Below, in pieces: positions 1 to 7,765 of a stretch of DNA of 64,000 nucleotides. Each line of letters opens with the position of its first letter. The stretch's first letter is position 1. Position numbers and translations under genes: made by a program. Source of the DNA: Coriobacteriaceae bacterium AF08-21. Lineage in GTDB: Bacteria; Actinomycetota; Coriobacteriia; Coriobacteriales; Coriobacteriaceae. Below the pieces are notes generated by a model that saw only the letters and a program-made list of their open reading frames with translations, searched no databases and was not told the origin of the DNA. The stretch lies in contig JAQCQR010000004.1 of the NCBI GenBank assembly GCA_027687465.1, forward strand, positions 23,105-87,104, written 5' to 3'.

Positions 1-426
1 GGTGCCCATAATGCCAATCTTGTGCACCGGCTCGGCCGGCATACTCAGGTTGGGGTCGAACTCGCACTCCCCCATCACCGCACCCGCAAGGGCATAGCGC
101 ACCGACTCACGCGGCATGTGGATAATCGGCACCTTCGTAAACGACTGGATCTGGTCGTAGAAGTAGTGCGACGTGTTGCAGGGAATGGCAATGTGCGCAC
201 AGCCCAGCGACTCGAGTGCCTGGGCACACTCTTTCATGGTCGCCAGCAGCTTGGCATGCTCGCCGGTCTTAATGGCAAGCGTGCGGTCGGGCATGGTCGA
301 CTTGGAGAGCACCACCATGTCGATATGTTCCTGATCGCAGGCAGCAGCCGTATGGCGCACCACCTGGTCGTAGTAATACGACGTGGCCTCGGCGCCCATG
401 CCGCCGATAACTCCCAGCTTTTCCAT
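1..426 (-). CDS. aspartate/glutamate racemase family protein (3' end outside window)
   Basis: The 142 visible codons start at an ATG at 426 preceded by a strong AAGGAGG site. The product opens MEKLGVIGGMGAEAT and contains IPCNTSHYF, the Asn-Thr-Ser-His signature around the first catalytic cysteine of the PLP-independent Asp/Glu racemase family. The second cysteine would lie beyond the window edge. The gene follows a D-aspartate-ligase-like gene on the same strand across an 84-nt gap. By analogy with the Enterococcus faecium ligase/racemase pair, I infer that it supplies D-aspartate for a peptidoglycan cross-bridge. The family call is strong; the aspartate substrate is inferred from the neighbour. 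Confidence 0.85.
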   Translation of the reverse strand, partial: MEKLGVIGGMGAEATSYYYDQVVRHTAAACDQEHIDMVVLSKSTMPDRTLAIKTGEHAKLLATMKECAQALESLGCAHIAIPCNTSHYFYDQIQSFTKVPIIHMPRESVRYALAGAVMGECEFDPNLSMPAEPVHKIGIMGT

Positions 427-448
427 CGCCGCCTCCTTGGTGACGCTT

Positions 449-500
449 GCGCAATTGCGCGTATCATACCCGCGCCCGCCCGATGTAAACCGGACGGGCG
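449..500 (-). promoter_or_regulatory. possible promoter, operator and hairpin upstream of the racemase
   Basis: Read on the minus strand, TTTACA (489-484) and TATGAT (468-463) lie 15 bp apart. They are followed by the perfect palindrome GCGCAATTGCGC (449-460), placed like an operator just after the -10. The -35 element sits in the loop of a GC-rich hairpin (473-482 with 491-500, one mismatch). The spacer is short, so this promoter is tentative. Confidence 0.35.
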
Positions 501-510
501 CCGCACTCAT

Positions 511-1767
511 CTACTTGTAATACGTCTTGAACAGCTTAAAGTGGCGCAGCTTGGTGTGCCACATGCGCAGCCAGCGGTTAAAGACAAAGTCGCCCTTCAT
601 AAACGAAGGGTCGGCGCCCTTGCCTTCCTTGTCCAGGCGATGCACCTTAGCGCGCAGCTCGGGATCCTTGACGTACTTGTCGACGACCCCCATGGGAACG
701 ACCATCCACAGCGCCTCGTCCTGCGCCGTCACAAACTCCGGCTCAAACGGGCGGTTGAACACATACTCGTCCACCACATACTTGGCAACGTTAAAGCCGC
801 TGTTAGTGACGTAGTAGTTGCTGCGACCTTGGCGCGTGTTGAAATCGAAGAACTTAAACGAGCCGTCGCGCTCGTCGTACTTAACGTCAAAGTTGGAATA
901 GCCCACAAAGTGAAGGTCCTCGAGCAACTTGCGCACGCCGCCCATGAGCTCGTCATTGGGCTCGGTGATGATACAGGCGTGGTTGCCGACACCGTGAGGC
1001 TGATGCTCCTCGAGCAGCACGTGACCCAGGCACATCATGCGCACCTTGCCGTTGCGGTCGGAATAACTGGTGAGCACGCGCATGTACTCGTCATTGCCGG
1101 GCACGCGATCCTGCAAGATCAGGTCGTCGGTGTAGCCGCTGGCATACGAGTCACGAATGACCTGTTCCAGCTCGGCACGGTCGGCAATCTCATAGGCCTT
1201 TTTCTGGCCCTCGAACTCGTGCTGCCACCACATGATGCCGTCAGAAGGCTTCAGAATCATCGGGTAGGGAAAATCGATCTGGTCGAGCACTTCGGCAGGC
1301 GCCTCGCCTTGGGCGTTCAGCATCGCCATGGTGAAGGTAAAGGTATGCGGATAGGGCACGCCATGCTTCTCGCACAGCTCGTAGAAGATCTCCTTCTTCT
1401 GACACTGCTCAAGCATGCTATAGGGAGCGTAAGGCGCGACGATGTTATCCGCCAACTCATGGGCATCCTTGGCCTGAGCCACGAGGGCAACATAGTTATC
1501 GCCACAGCCCACAAGGACAATCGTCTTATCGGCATGCGCTTGGGCAATGCCGTTGACGGTCCTGAGCATCACGGGCATGGTATCGATATCCACGTTGGGC
1601 GTATAGTCGATAATCTGGCTGCGGTACGCGGGACCCGTCTGATACTTGCCAAAGACCAGACTCTTGACCTGGTACTCTTCGTAGAAGGCGCGCGCCACCG
1701 AATAGGCGTTGATGTCGCCTCCGAGCAGCACGGGAATGAACTCGCGCTCTGTAAACTGCAATGCCAT
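511..1767 (-). CDS. D-aspartate ligase-like ATP-grasp enzyme
   Basis: This 418-residue ATP-grasp protein begins MALQFTEREFIPVLLGGD. From memory it closely resembles the E. faecium D-aspartate ligase Aslfm (about 430 aa), which activates the beta-carboxylate of D-Asp and joins it to the third residue of the peptidoglycan stem. Shared landmarks are the EFIPVLLGGD N terminus, a CGDNY motif near residue 87, the FEGQKKA segment in the ATP-grasp region, VRMMCLGH, and FDFNTRQGRSNYY in the Mg-ATP site near residue 310. The aspartate racemase gene directly downstream supports this substrate. Other carboxylate-amine ligases of the fold remain possible. No membrane segment is visible, which fits action on cytoplasmic precursors. 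Confidence 0.8.
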   Translation of the reverse strand: MALQFTEREFIPVLLGGDINAYSVARAFYEEYQVKSLVFGKYQTGPAYRSQIIDYTPNVDIDTMPVMLRTVNGIAQAHADKTIVLVGCGDNYVALVAQAKDAHELADNIVAPYAPYSMLEQCQKKEIFYELCEKHGVPYPHTFTFTMAMLNAQGEAPAEVLDQIDFPYPMILKPSDGIMWWQHEFEGQKKAYEIADRAELEQVIRDSYASGYTDDLILQDRVPGNDEYMRVLTSYSDRNGKVRMMCLGHVLLEEHQPHGVGNHACIITEPNDELMGGVRKLLEDLHFVGYSNFDVKYDERDGSFKFFDFNTRQGRSNYYVTNSGFNVAKYVVDEYVFNRPFEPEFVTAQDEALWMVVPMGVVDKYVKDPELRAKVHRLDKEGKGADPSFMKGDFVFNRWLRMWHTKLRHFKLFKTYYK

Positions 1768-1996
1768 GGAAACTTCCTATCATGAACTGCCCACACAACG
1801 GGCGGTCTTTGCGCAACTGATTTATTCTAGCGTGCCAAGCCGCCGGCGCCCAAAGCTCCACCGTATCTATGGCAATCGACGTGATCGTCCAGCATAAAGC
1901 CGCACTCACCGCGATGGGGCCTTGTAGCCGCAAACCCCCTGTTGAGATAGCTTTCACGACCGAAAGCCCGTCCGCAAACAGGCCCCCGTAACGTTA

Positions 1997-2100
1997 AAGT
2001 TGAACTCTATGGTTTCTCAACAATTCATCATAACTGCAGGTCAAAGCCAAAGCCTCAAGTTCAACTTGACCCTTTGGAACCTTTAAGGTTCAAGTTGAGG
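1997..2100. promoter_or_regulatory. cluster of CAAGTTGAA-like repeats upstream of the wall hydrolase
   Basis: The 394-nt gap between the divergent genes at 1767 and 2162 holds three related motifs: AAGTTGAAC (1997-2005), the palindrome CAAGTTCAACTTG (2056-2068) and TTCAAGTTGAGG (2089-2100). A further dyad, AACCTTTAAGGTT, lies at 2079-2091. The arrangement looks like an operator array for the plus-strand gene. The regulator is unknown. Nothing else in the gap looks like a gene. Confidence 0.4.
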
Positions 2101-2161
2101 TCGAAAGCAGTAGTAGAATACCGTTCGAACCATAACCTACGATTGATTGCAGAGGGACTGG

Positions 2162-3295
2162 ATGCAGCATTCGAATCATCGCACCGCAGCGCTCATTGCG
2201 TCGAAGCCGGCTCGTATCATCACGAGCGCCGCGCTCGCCGTTGCGCTGACGGCCACGCCGATGCTCTCCCCCGTTGCGGCGTATGCCGCCTCGCAGGCAA
2301 CGCAGGACCAGCTTTCCGCAGCCCAGCAGAAGATCGAAGCCGCCACGAGCGCCTACAACGACGCCCGCACCAAACTCGATGACCTGCAAAAGCAGATTGA
2401 CTCCAACGAGGCAAGCATCGAGGAAATCGAGGCTAAGCTTCCCGAGCAGCAGGCCAAGGCAAGCTCCGCCATGCGCGATCTGTACAAGTATCAGAAGGGC
2501 ACCAATCCCATCGTGAGCTTCCTGGTCAATGCGCAGAGCCTGGGTGAGTTCATCACGACCTGCAAATACACCAACCAGATCACGAGCTCGAGCGTCAACG
2601 AGATCGAAGAGCTCAATAATATGCAAACCGAACTCGAGCAGAACAAGGCCGAGCTCCAGCAGGCCAAGTCACAGCTTGAGGCAGAGCAGAAAAACGCCGA
2701 GGATGCGCTGGCGCAGGCCCAGCAGCTCCGCAGCGAGGCACAGGCAAAAGCCGAGCAGGAAAATGCCGCCGAGCTTGCCAAGCTTGAGGCCGATAAGGCC
2801 GCTGCCGCCGAGAAGCTCTCGGGCGAGGGCGTAAGCGGCGGCAATTCCAGCAGCCAGGCCACCAACACCAACACCACCATAGACACCACGGTGAACAACT
2901 CCAATACCGGTAGTTCCGATTACGATTCGTTCATTAATGAGTGGACGAGCCGCATCGACAATTATCTTGCCGGCTCCCCCATGGCAGGCCAGGGCTATAA
3001 CTTTGCCGTCGCCGCCTGGAATACCGGTGTCGACCCCCGTTGGTCCCCCGCCATCGCCTGTATCGAGAGCACCAAGGGTGCTTATTGCGCCAATTCTTAC
3101 AACGCCTGGGGCTGGAGCGCCCGTGGCGGCGGTTGGCGCAGCTTTGGCAGCTGGAGCGAGGGCATCTCCGCTCACGTTGCCTATCTGGGTGCCAACTACG
3201 GCTCCACCCTTACTCCGGCAGCGGCCAAAAAGTACTGCCCGCCCACGTGGCAGGACTGGTATAACAAAGTCGCCGCTCAGATGAACCGCATCTAA
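2162..3295 (+). CDS. secreted coiled-coil peptidoglycan hydrolase-like protein
   Basis: I start at ATG 2162, five nt after AGAGGGA, rather than at the in-frame TTG at 2147. The product is about 377 aa. A signal peptide with a hydrophobic run ends at AYAASQA. Roughly residues 50-220 form a long Gln/Glu/Ala-rich coiled coil resembling the PcsB/CwlO N-terminal regulatory coil. A Ser/Asn/Thr linker (about 225-255) follows. The C-terminal 115 residues (WNTGVDPRWSPAIACIESTKG then NAWGWSARGGGWRSFG) look like a lysozyme-type glucosaminidase or transglycosylase domain, with the Glu of CIEST as catalytic candidate. I infer a divisome-regulated wall hydrolase. The exact bond cleaved cannot be read from the sequence. 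Confidence 0.75.
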   Translation: MQHSNHRTAALIASKPARIITSAALAVALTATPMLSPVAAYAASQATQDQLSAAQQKIEAATSAYNDARTKLDDLQKQIDSNEASIEEIEAKLPEQQAKASSAMRDLYKYQKGTNPIVSFLVNAQSLGEFITTCKYTNQITSSSVNEIEELNNMQTELEQNKAELQQAKSQLEAEQKNAEDALAQAQQLRSEAQAKAEQENAAELAKLEADKAAAAEKLSGEGVSGGNSSSQATNTNTTIDTTVNNSNTGSSDYDSFINEWTSRIDNYLAGSPMAGQGYNFAVAAWNTGVDPRWSPAIACIESTKGAYCANSYNAWGWSARGGGWRSFGSWSEGISAHVAYLGANYGSTLTPAAAKKYCPPTWQDWYNKVAAQMNRI

Positions 3296-3305
3296 GCGCA
3301 ACTGC

Positions 3306-3334
3306 AAAGGGCTCCAATGGGGCCCTTTTCTTTT
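3306..3334 (+). terminator. intrinsic terminator after the wall hydrolase
   Basis: AAAGGGC and GCCCTTTT form a stem with a TCCAATGGG loop, followed by a T-rich tail. It lies 11 nt after the stop codon and abuts the convergent kinase gene. Confidence 0.7.
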
Positions 3335-4712
3335 AGGTAGCGGAGGTATCGACGACGCCGGTCGCATTGGCAACCGCGACTATGACGATCATGCATAGGA
3401 GCAGCACACCCAATGCCTTGAGCCAGAGTTTCGCGAGTTTCTTGCCGCGATAGCTGTCGAGCAGTACGAATCGCCGACGAAGACGGCGCTTATCGAGCAG
3501 CGCAAAATGCATAAGCACCATAAGGCCATCGACAAAGAAAAAATACTCGATTATGAGAAGCCACGTCGGGTAGCTTTGGTTTGCTCCCGTGGGGTGAAAG
3601 ACGGCAAAGTGACTTCCGGCAAAGAACACAAGTAGCGAGAAGCAGACAAGCGTATTCCAAATGCGCCCCAGAGACTCCGGAACGCGAGAGAGCAGACCGC
3701 ATGCAACAGAGGCGGCAGGCCTAGGAAGCCCTGCGGGGTTCTGGAGCCCTTGGGGCGTCAACACCGTCTCCGAGTCTGGAGTACGGACAGGCGCAGGCGC
3801 AGGAGGCCGCACGGGGCGACTCAGATCGTATGCCGCGCGCGTAGCCCGTCCCAACGCTTCCGCACTCGCAAAACGCTTAGCCGGGTCGAGCGCCATCGAC
3901 ATGCAGATGACATCGGCCAGAGGGGCAGGAATGCCGCGCATCTCGCATTGCTCGCGCATGTCGAGCCCCGATTTCGGATCGGCCCCCGTCAAGCAGAAGA
4001 ACAACAGGGCGCCAAGTGCGTAGACGTCGCTGCGCACGCTCGTCTGCCCAAACCCATACTGCTCGGGCGGCGCATAGGGTCGCGTGCCAAACTTGACGGT
4101 GTCGGCATCGGCGCCATCGCGCCATACGCGCGCGATCCCCAAGTCGATAATCACCAGCGATGAAAACGTCAGGCCCTCATCGAGCGTACGGCTCGCACCC
4201 GTCACGATGATATTCGACGGCTTGAGGTCGCGATGGATCACCGGCGCCGACGTCTCCCCCGCCATTGCAAAACCGGCGTGGAGCTCACCCACGGCATCGC
4301 ATAGGACAGGATACAATTCACGCGCATAATCGGGGGTGGCTCCCAGACGGTCCACCAGCGCCCCGAGCGTCTCCCCTTCGATGTATTCCACAACCACGTT
4401 GAGCTCGTCGCCCACACGACGACAATCGACGATTCTGGGCAGATGCTCAAAACGCCTGCCTACCCGCTGAGCGGCAAACAGACGCTCGTATGCCCCGCCG
4501 ATTTGAGCCGAAGCATCGATACGTTTACGGACAAAGGGGCCGAGCGAACCACCGTCGGTTCCTTCAAAGTACACGAGCTCGGTTGTTTCAACGGACGAGC
4601 GCTTAAGTACACGCTCCACGCGATAGCTGTCGTCGCGATCGAGCGACGCCAGATGCTCGGCAAGCGCTGCGGTCAGCTCGTCATCGGAATATGTTGGGGT
4701 CTGAGTATCCAT
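3333..4712 (-). CDS. membrane-anchored Ser/Thr protein kinase
   Basis: Hanks-type kinase domain in the N-terminal 300 residues: catalytic loop HRDLKPSN, a DLG in place of DFG (Mg binding), PPEQ in the activation segment, and SDVYALG. The C-terminal third carries three hydrophobic segments (around VCFSLLVFFAG, WLLIIEYFFFV and LLLCMIVIVAV), so the kinase faces the cytoplasm from the membrane. No PASTA repeats are present, so it is not a PknB/StkP wall sensor. The start is uncertain: ATG 4712 is used, while ATG 4724, ATG 4721 and GTG 4742 are also in frame. The small HTH-like gene upstream on the same strand may be a partner or substrate. Confidence 0.85.
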   Translation of the reverse strand: MDTQTPTYSDDELTAALAEHLASLDRDDSYRVERVLKRSSVETTELVYFEGTDGGSLGPFVRKRIDASAQIGGAYERLFAAQRVGRRFEHLPRIVDCRRVGDELNVVVEYIEGETLGALVDRLGATPDYARELYPVLCDAVGELHAGFAMAGETSAPVIHRDLKPSNIIVTGASRTLDEGLTFSSLVIIDLGIARVWRDGADADTVKFGTRPYAPPEQYGFGQTSVRSDVYALGALLFFCLTGADPKSGLDMREQCEMRGIPAPLADVICMSMALDPAKRFASAEALGRATRAAYDLSRPVRPPAPAPVRTPDSETVLTPQGLQNPAGLPRPAASVACGLLSRVPESLGRIWNTLVCFSLLVFFAGSHFAVFHPTGANQSYPTWLLIIEYFFFVDGLMVLMHFALLDKRRLRRRFVLLDSYRGKKLAKLWLKALGVLLLCMIVIVAVANATGVVDTSAT

Positions 4713-4810
4713 AGCCTCCATCATAGCGCAGGGCGCAGACACCCCATGGCATCTGCGCCCCGTTCGTTTGCATCGTTGTTCGGCAGCTCCGCCGGCTCAG
4801 ATATCAGCCG

Positions 4811-5233
4811 CTAACTCACCGTCTCCTCGCCAAAGCGATACAGCTCCTCGTTGACCTTTTGGAGGCTGCACCCGCGATCGATGCAAAAGATGATAATCGC
4901 ATCACGGCGATCCTTGCAGTTGAGGACGCTCACCCCGGCAGCCGTCAGCGCACGGTTGGTCTCTTTGAGCGTCAGCGCCATCGCAAAGGCAATCTGCAGC
5001 ACCTTATTGCGACTCGGGTGACGCGCACCAGTAAAGATCTGATAGCCAAAGGTCTCATTGAGATCGGCCATACGAACCACGCGAGAGCGCTCCAAGCCCT
5101 TTTCCTGCAGCAGCTGCTTCAGGTAGTCCGAAAGCGACGGGGCGGCAAAGTCGTGCTCCCTGATATAGCCATCGATGTTCGGTGCATCGAGAAGCTCATT
5201 GAGCAACTCCTCAGTCAGCTTTTTATCGGGCAT
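4811..5233 (-). CDS. small HTH-like protein upstream of the kinase
   Basis: The product is a 140-residue soluble protein with no signal or membrane segment. The ATG at 5233 follows GGGGGAGGTGAAG. The middle (LSDYLKQLLQEKGLERSRVV through TGARHPSRNKVLQIAFAM) reads like a Cro/XRE-type helix-turn-helix in which a recognition helix precedes a second helical hairpin (ETNRALTAAGVS). The C terminus has the motif RDAIIIFCIDRG. It is 98 nt upstream of the membrane Ser/Thr kinase on the same strand, so co-transcription and phosphorylation by that kinase are plausible. I do not recognise a named family. Confidence 0.6.
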   Translation of the reverse strand: MPDKKLTEELLNELLDAPNIDGYIREHDFAAPSLSDYLKQLLQEKGLERSRVVRMADLNETFGYQIFTGARHPSRNKVLQIAFAMALTLKETNRALTAAGVSVLNCKDRRDAIIIFCIDRGCSLQKVNEELYRFGEETVS

Positions 5234-5265
5234 ACGACTTCACCTCCCCCAGTGCATGCAACATG

Positions 5266-5709
5266 CTAGAAACCGCTTACGTCCGAACGCTCCCAGCTAG
5301 CAACCTGGTCGGGAGACACCGTACCCAGCGCCTCGAACTTCCAGGAACCGCCCGCCTTCAGATGATTGGTGTTTGCAAGAGCCGTTCCAACCTGGTTGCC
5401 ATCGGCATCATACAGAACATACTCAATCTGAATGTAGCTCTTTTCCTTGTCCGTGTTATTGGTCAGCGTGCCCGTGATCTTATAGGCAAACTGATTGGAG
5501 GTGTCTTCAGCCTCGTCAGCAATGGTATACGGTTCTTGCGGTTCTTTTTGCTCCTCAGCCTGCTGTGTCGCCTCGGCAGGTTTTGCCGAATCGCTCGCAG
5601 ACGAATCGGTTGAATTGCCACCCATAGAGCCCACGGCACCGACGATAACCAGCACCACGATGACGCCTAGGACAATCTTGCCGATCGGCTTCTTTCCCTC
5701 TTTTGCCAT
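5266..5709 (-). CDS. FxLYD domain-containing membrane-anchored protein
   Basis: The product has 147 residues: a short basic start, one transmembrane segment (about residues 12-30, IVLGVIVVLVIVGAVG), a Ser/Glu/Gln-rich linker, then a beta-rich extracytoplasmic domain. That domain contains ITGTLTNNTDKEKSYIQIEY and the YVLYDADGN signature of FxLYD domains. These are small immunoglobulin-like folds on Gram-positive surface proteins with no defined activity. The gene is monocistronic between the HTH-like gene and a small membrane protein gene. Its translation start lies in an unusual leader: the Shine-Dalgarno is inside a perfect 14-bp stem (see 5715-5768). Confidence 0.8.
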   Translation of the reverse strand: MAKEGKKPIGKIVLGVIVVLVIVGAVGSMGGNSTDSSASDSAKPAEATQQAEEQKEPQEPYTIADEAEDTSNQFAYKITGTLTNNTDKEKSYIQIEYVLYDADGNQVGTALANTNHLKAGGSWKFEALGTVSPDQVASWERSDVSGF

Positions 5710-5714
5710 TATTC

Positions 5715-5768
5715 ATCCTTCCTACGATCCGGCTACCGTGCCGGCACACAGCACATCGTAGGAAGGAT
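5715..5768 (-). promoter_or_regulatory. Shine-Dalgarno-sequestering leader hairpin
   Basis: The segments 5715-5728 and 5755-5768 are a perfect 14-bp inverted repeat. In the minus-strand mRNA the 3' arm is ATCGTAGGAAGGAT, followed by GAATA and the start codon, so the AGGAAGGA ribosome-binding site is fully paired. The 26-nt loop contains a nested CCGGC/GCCGG stem. There is no U-tract, so this looks like translational control rather than a terminator. Confidence 0.6.
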
Positions 5769-5872
5769 TGAACTTGAATTCATTAGCTGAGAGCTAAGGT
5801 TGCGGTAAACGGCCAATGCAGTTGTCCAAGCGCCGAGCAAACGCACTTTGCGCGACCGTCTGCCAGTGGTGA

Positions 5873-6196
5873 TCAACCCACCGTGACGGATTCCCCGGTA
5901 AAGGCACTGATCATCAACAGGACAAAGAAAACAAGGTAGCTGACACTCAGCAGGTACGCAATGATTAGAAAGATGACCCAGCCGACATTGGTTTTACCGT
6001 CGGCACGGCGTCGTTCGCGATTGCGGCAGAGCCAAATCGTCACGCCGATGGCAGTGATAAACAGTACGAGTGCCGCCGCAGCCAGCCCAGCAAGCGCAAA
6101 CATCACGCCAATGCTCACAGCAATAACCGGGAGCAGCAGCAAGCCGCACCCACACCCACCAGGACTATACACGGCAGACTGTCGGCGTCGCTCCAT
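5873..6196 (-). CDS. small hypothetical membrane protein
   Basis: The product has about 107 residues, starting at ATG 6196 with GGAG five nt upstream. A GTG at 6202 is the alternative and would overlap the stop of the upstream peptidase. It contains GGCGCG, then three hydrophobic segments (LLLLPVIAVSIGVMFALAG, AALVLFITAIGVTIWL and VIFLIIAYLLSVSYLVFFVLL) with a short Arg-rich cytoplasmic loop (CRNRERRR). The tight junction suggests translational coupling to the M20 peptidase gene. I do not recognise the family. Confidence 0.65.
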   Translation of the reverse strand: MERRRQSAVYSPGGCGCGLLLLPVIAVSIGVMFALAGLAAAALVLFITAIGVTIWLCRNRERRRADGKTNVGWVIFLIIAYLLSVSYLVFFVLLMISAFTGESVTVG

Positions 6197-6198
6197 CG

Positions 6199-7386
6199 TC
6201 ACTCCAAGCCAAGCAATCGTTTGTAGACATCGAGGCCCTTGAGTAGGATTTCCTCGTCAAAGAGCATGCTATCGGTATGCAGGGCGCTTGTGGCATAGGC
6301 GGGGCAGCCATCCGAATCACTCGGGTTGTCTTGGTCCTCTGGCATACCCGTGCCCAGCAGGAAAAATACGCCCGGCAGATGGCGTTGATAGAACGCGAAA
6401 TCCTCGGCAATCAGCAGCGGCTCGTCCACGAGCTGTAACTCGGGCAGAGCAGGCGCGACTCGATCAAACAACTCGGGATCGTTGTCGACCGGCGGATAGC
6501 CCTCGGCAAAGTCGAGATCGTACGTGCAGCCCGTTGCAGTGCATGCCTCATCGAGCACGCGGCGCACGCCCTCTCGCGCACGGTCGAACATATCGTCCGT
6601 AAACACGCGCAGACTGCCGGCCACGTGGGCCTCCCCCGCCACCGCGTTGCAAACCGTACCGGCCCGCAGCAGACCAAACTTACCGATACAGGGCTCGTCG
6701 GCGCCCAACTCGTCCATCAGCTCGCGCTCGGCAACCAAAAACTTCGCTGCCGCCAATGCGGCATCGTGCGACTCCTCGACCGGTACGCCATAGGTCTTGG
6801 CGATATGGATGCTCATCCCGTGAATGTGCACATGCGTCTCGCTCGAACGCGCTAGCAATGGACCGGGACAGCTCGCCAGCGTGCCGGCGGGAAGGTCGGG
6901 CCACACGTGAAAGCCAAAGATACGGTCGGCACCATAGCGCTCGAACACACCGCTCTCGCATACCGTCTTGGCACCACCGGTCGTCTCCTCGGCAGGCTGG
7001 AACGCAAAGAGCACGTTACGCTTAATGACACCCGGCCGCTCGCGAATCGCACGGTCGACATACGTCGCTGCGGCAAGCGCCATGGCCATGTGCCCATCGT
7101 GCCCGCAAGCGTGCATCTTGCCGGGATGAGACGAGGCGAAAGCCGCGCCCGTCGCCTCCACAATGGGCAGCGCATCCATGTCGGTGCGAATCGCCGTGGC
7201 ATGCGCGGCACCAACGCCAGCGTCGAAGAAAGCGCAGACGCAGCTGGGACACGGATGGGCCACCTCGCAGGCGAGCGGCGCCAACACACCCTCGATATAG
7301 GCGATCGTCTGCGGAAGATCGAAGTCGAGCTCCGGGATCCTGTGCAAGTCGCGCCGATAGCGGCGGAGTTCTTGGAGCTCGGTCAT
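6199..7386 (-). CDS. M20 family amidohydrolase, candidate N-acetyldiaminopimelate deacetylase
   Basis: The product has 395 residues from ATG 7386 with AAAGGAACC upstream; the longer in-frame extension lacks a good site. It belongs to the M20D amidohydrolases: IRTDMDALPI, the metal-binding HACGHDGHM, the FQPAEE catalytic Glu motif, FGFHVWP, and AEDFAFY near the C terminus. The family removes N-acyl groups from amino acids (hippurate hydrolase, IAA-amino acid hydrolase, N-acetyl-LL-DAP deacetylase). It is divergent from the lysine-riboswitch-controlled dap cluster, whose DapH-type acetyltransferase requires a deacetylase. I therefore favour that role, but general N-acyl amino acid hydrolysis is not excluded. 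Confidence 0.85.
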   Translation of the reverse strand: MTELQELRRYRRDLHRIPELDFDLPQTIAYIEGVLAPLACEVAHPCPSCVCAFFDAGVGAAHATAIRTDMDALPIVEATGAAFASSHPGKMHACGHDGHMAMALAAATYVDRAIRERPGVIKRNVLFAFQPAEETTGGAKTVCESGVFERYGADRIFGFHVWPDLPAGTLASCPGPLLARSSETHVHIHGMSIHIAKTYGVPVEESHDAALAAAKFLVAERELMDELGADEPCIGKFGLLRAGTVCNAVAGEAHVAGSLRVFTDDMFDRAREGVRRVLDEACTATGCTYDLDFAEGYPPVDNDPELFDRVAPALPELQLVDEPLLIAEDFAFYQRHLPGVFFLLGTGMPEDQDNPSDSDGCPAYATSALHTDSMLFDEEILLKGLDVYKRLLGLE

Positions 7387-7537
7387 AGAGGTTCCTTTCA
7401 TGGGTGCGCGTCGGTTGCCATCCATTGTGCCGCAAGATTGCTACACCCTTATTTCCAGCATATCCTTGCATTTTTTAAACGTTATATACGAATACTCTTG
7501 TTTGGTAAAGTGCAACGTGGTAGGGTCGTTACCACTT

Positions 7538-7694
7538 GATAGAGGCGCGGGCACGAAGAGCCGCGGGCAAGCCGGCAGGCTTTGACCCCGCGGGGAGGCG
7601 AAACCCGCCGAACTGGATTTTTCGGGCACGAACAACCTGGTGGGCCTGCGGGAAACACCCGCAGGACTGTCTGCAGCAATGCGGGAGCGCTATC
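7538..7694 (+). promoter_or_regulatory. lysine riboswitch (L box)
   Basis: The leader opens GATAGAGGCGCGGGC and closes GGGAGCGCTATC. The ends pair as P1 (GATAG 7538-7542 with CTATC 7690-7694). Conserved internal blocks of the L box are present in order: AGAGGCGC, a GGCAAGCC segment, CGAAACCCGCCGAA, the GGGCCTGCGGG...CCCGCAGGACTGTC helix, and GGGAGCGCTATC. It sits 71 nt upstream of the LysA-DapA gene, the expected target. There is no U-tract terminator. CGCTATC of P1 (7688-7694) and a second CGCTAT (7710-7715) are both complementary to GATAGCG (7746-7752) beside the GAGG ribosome-binding site, so control is probably at translation. Confidence 0.9.
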
Positions 7695-7765
7695 CGGACA
7701 TTGGGTCCACGCTATGCGGATTCGATGCGCAGATGGCGCCGTCTGGATAGCGAGGTTTACGGGAC

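Noticed and set aside
40..200. CRISPR-like or tandem repeats
   Set aside because: I looked through the whole window for regularly spaced repeats and found none; the repeats present are isolated palindromes.
22..1785. Long plus-strand open frame of 587 codons opposite the D-aspartate ligase and racemase genes
   Set aside because: It is His/Leu/Val-rich with no domain signature and lies antisense to two well-supported genes. High-GC codon bias leaves this antisense frame open by chance.
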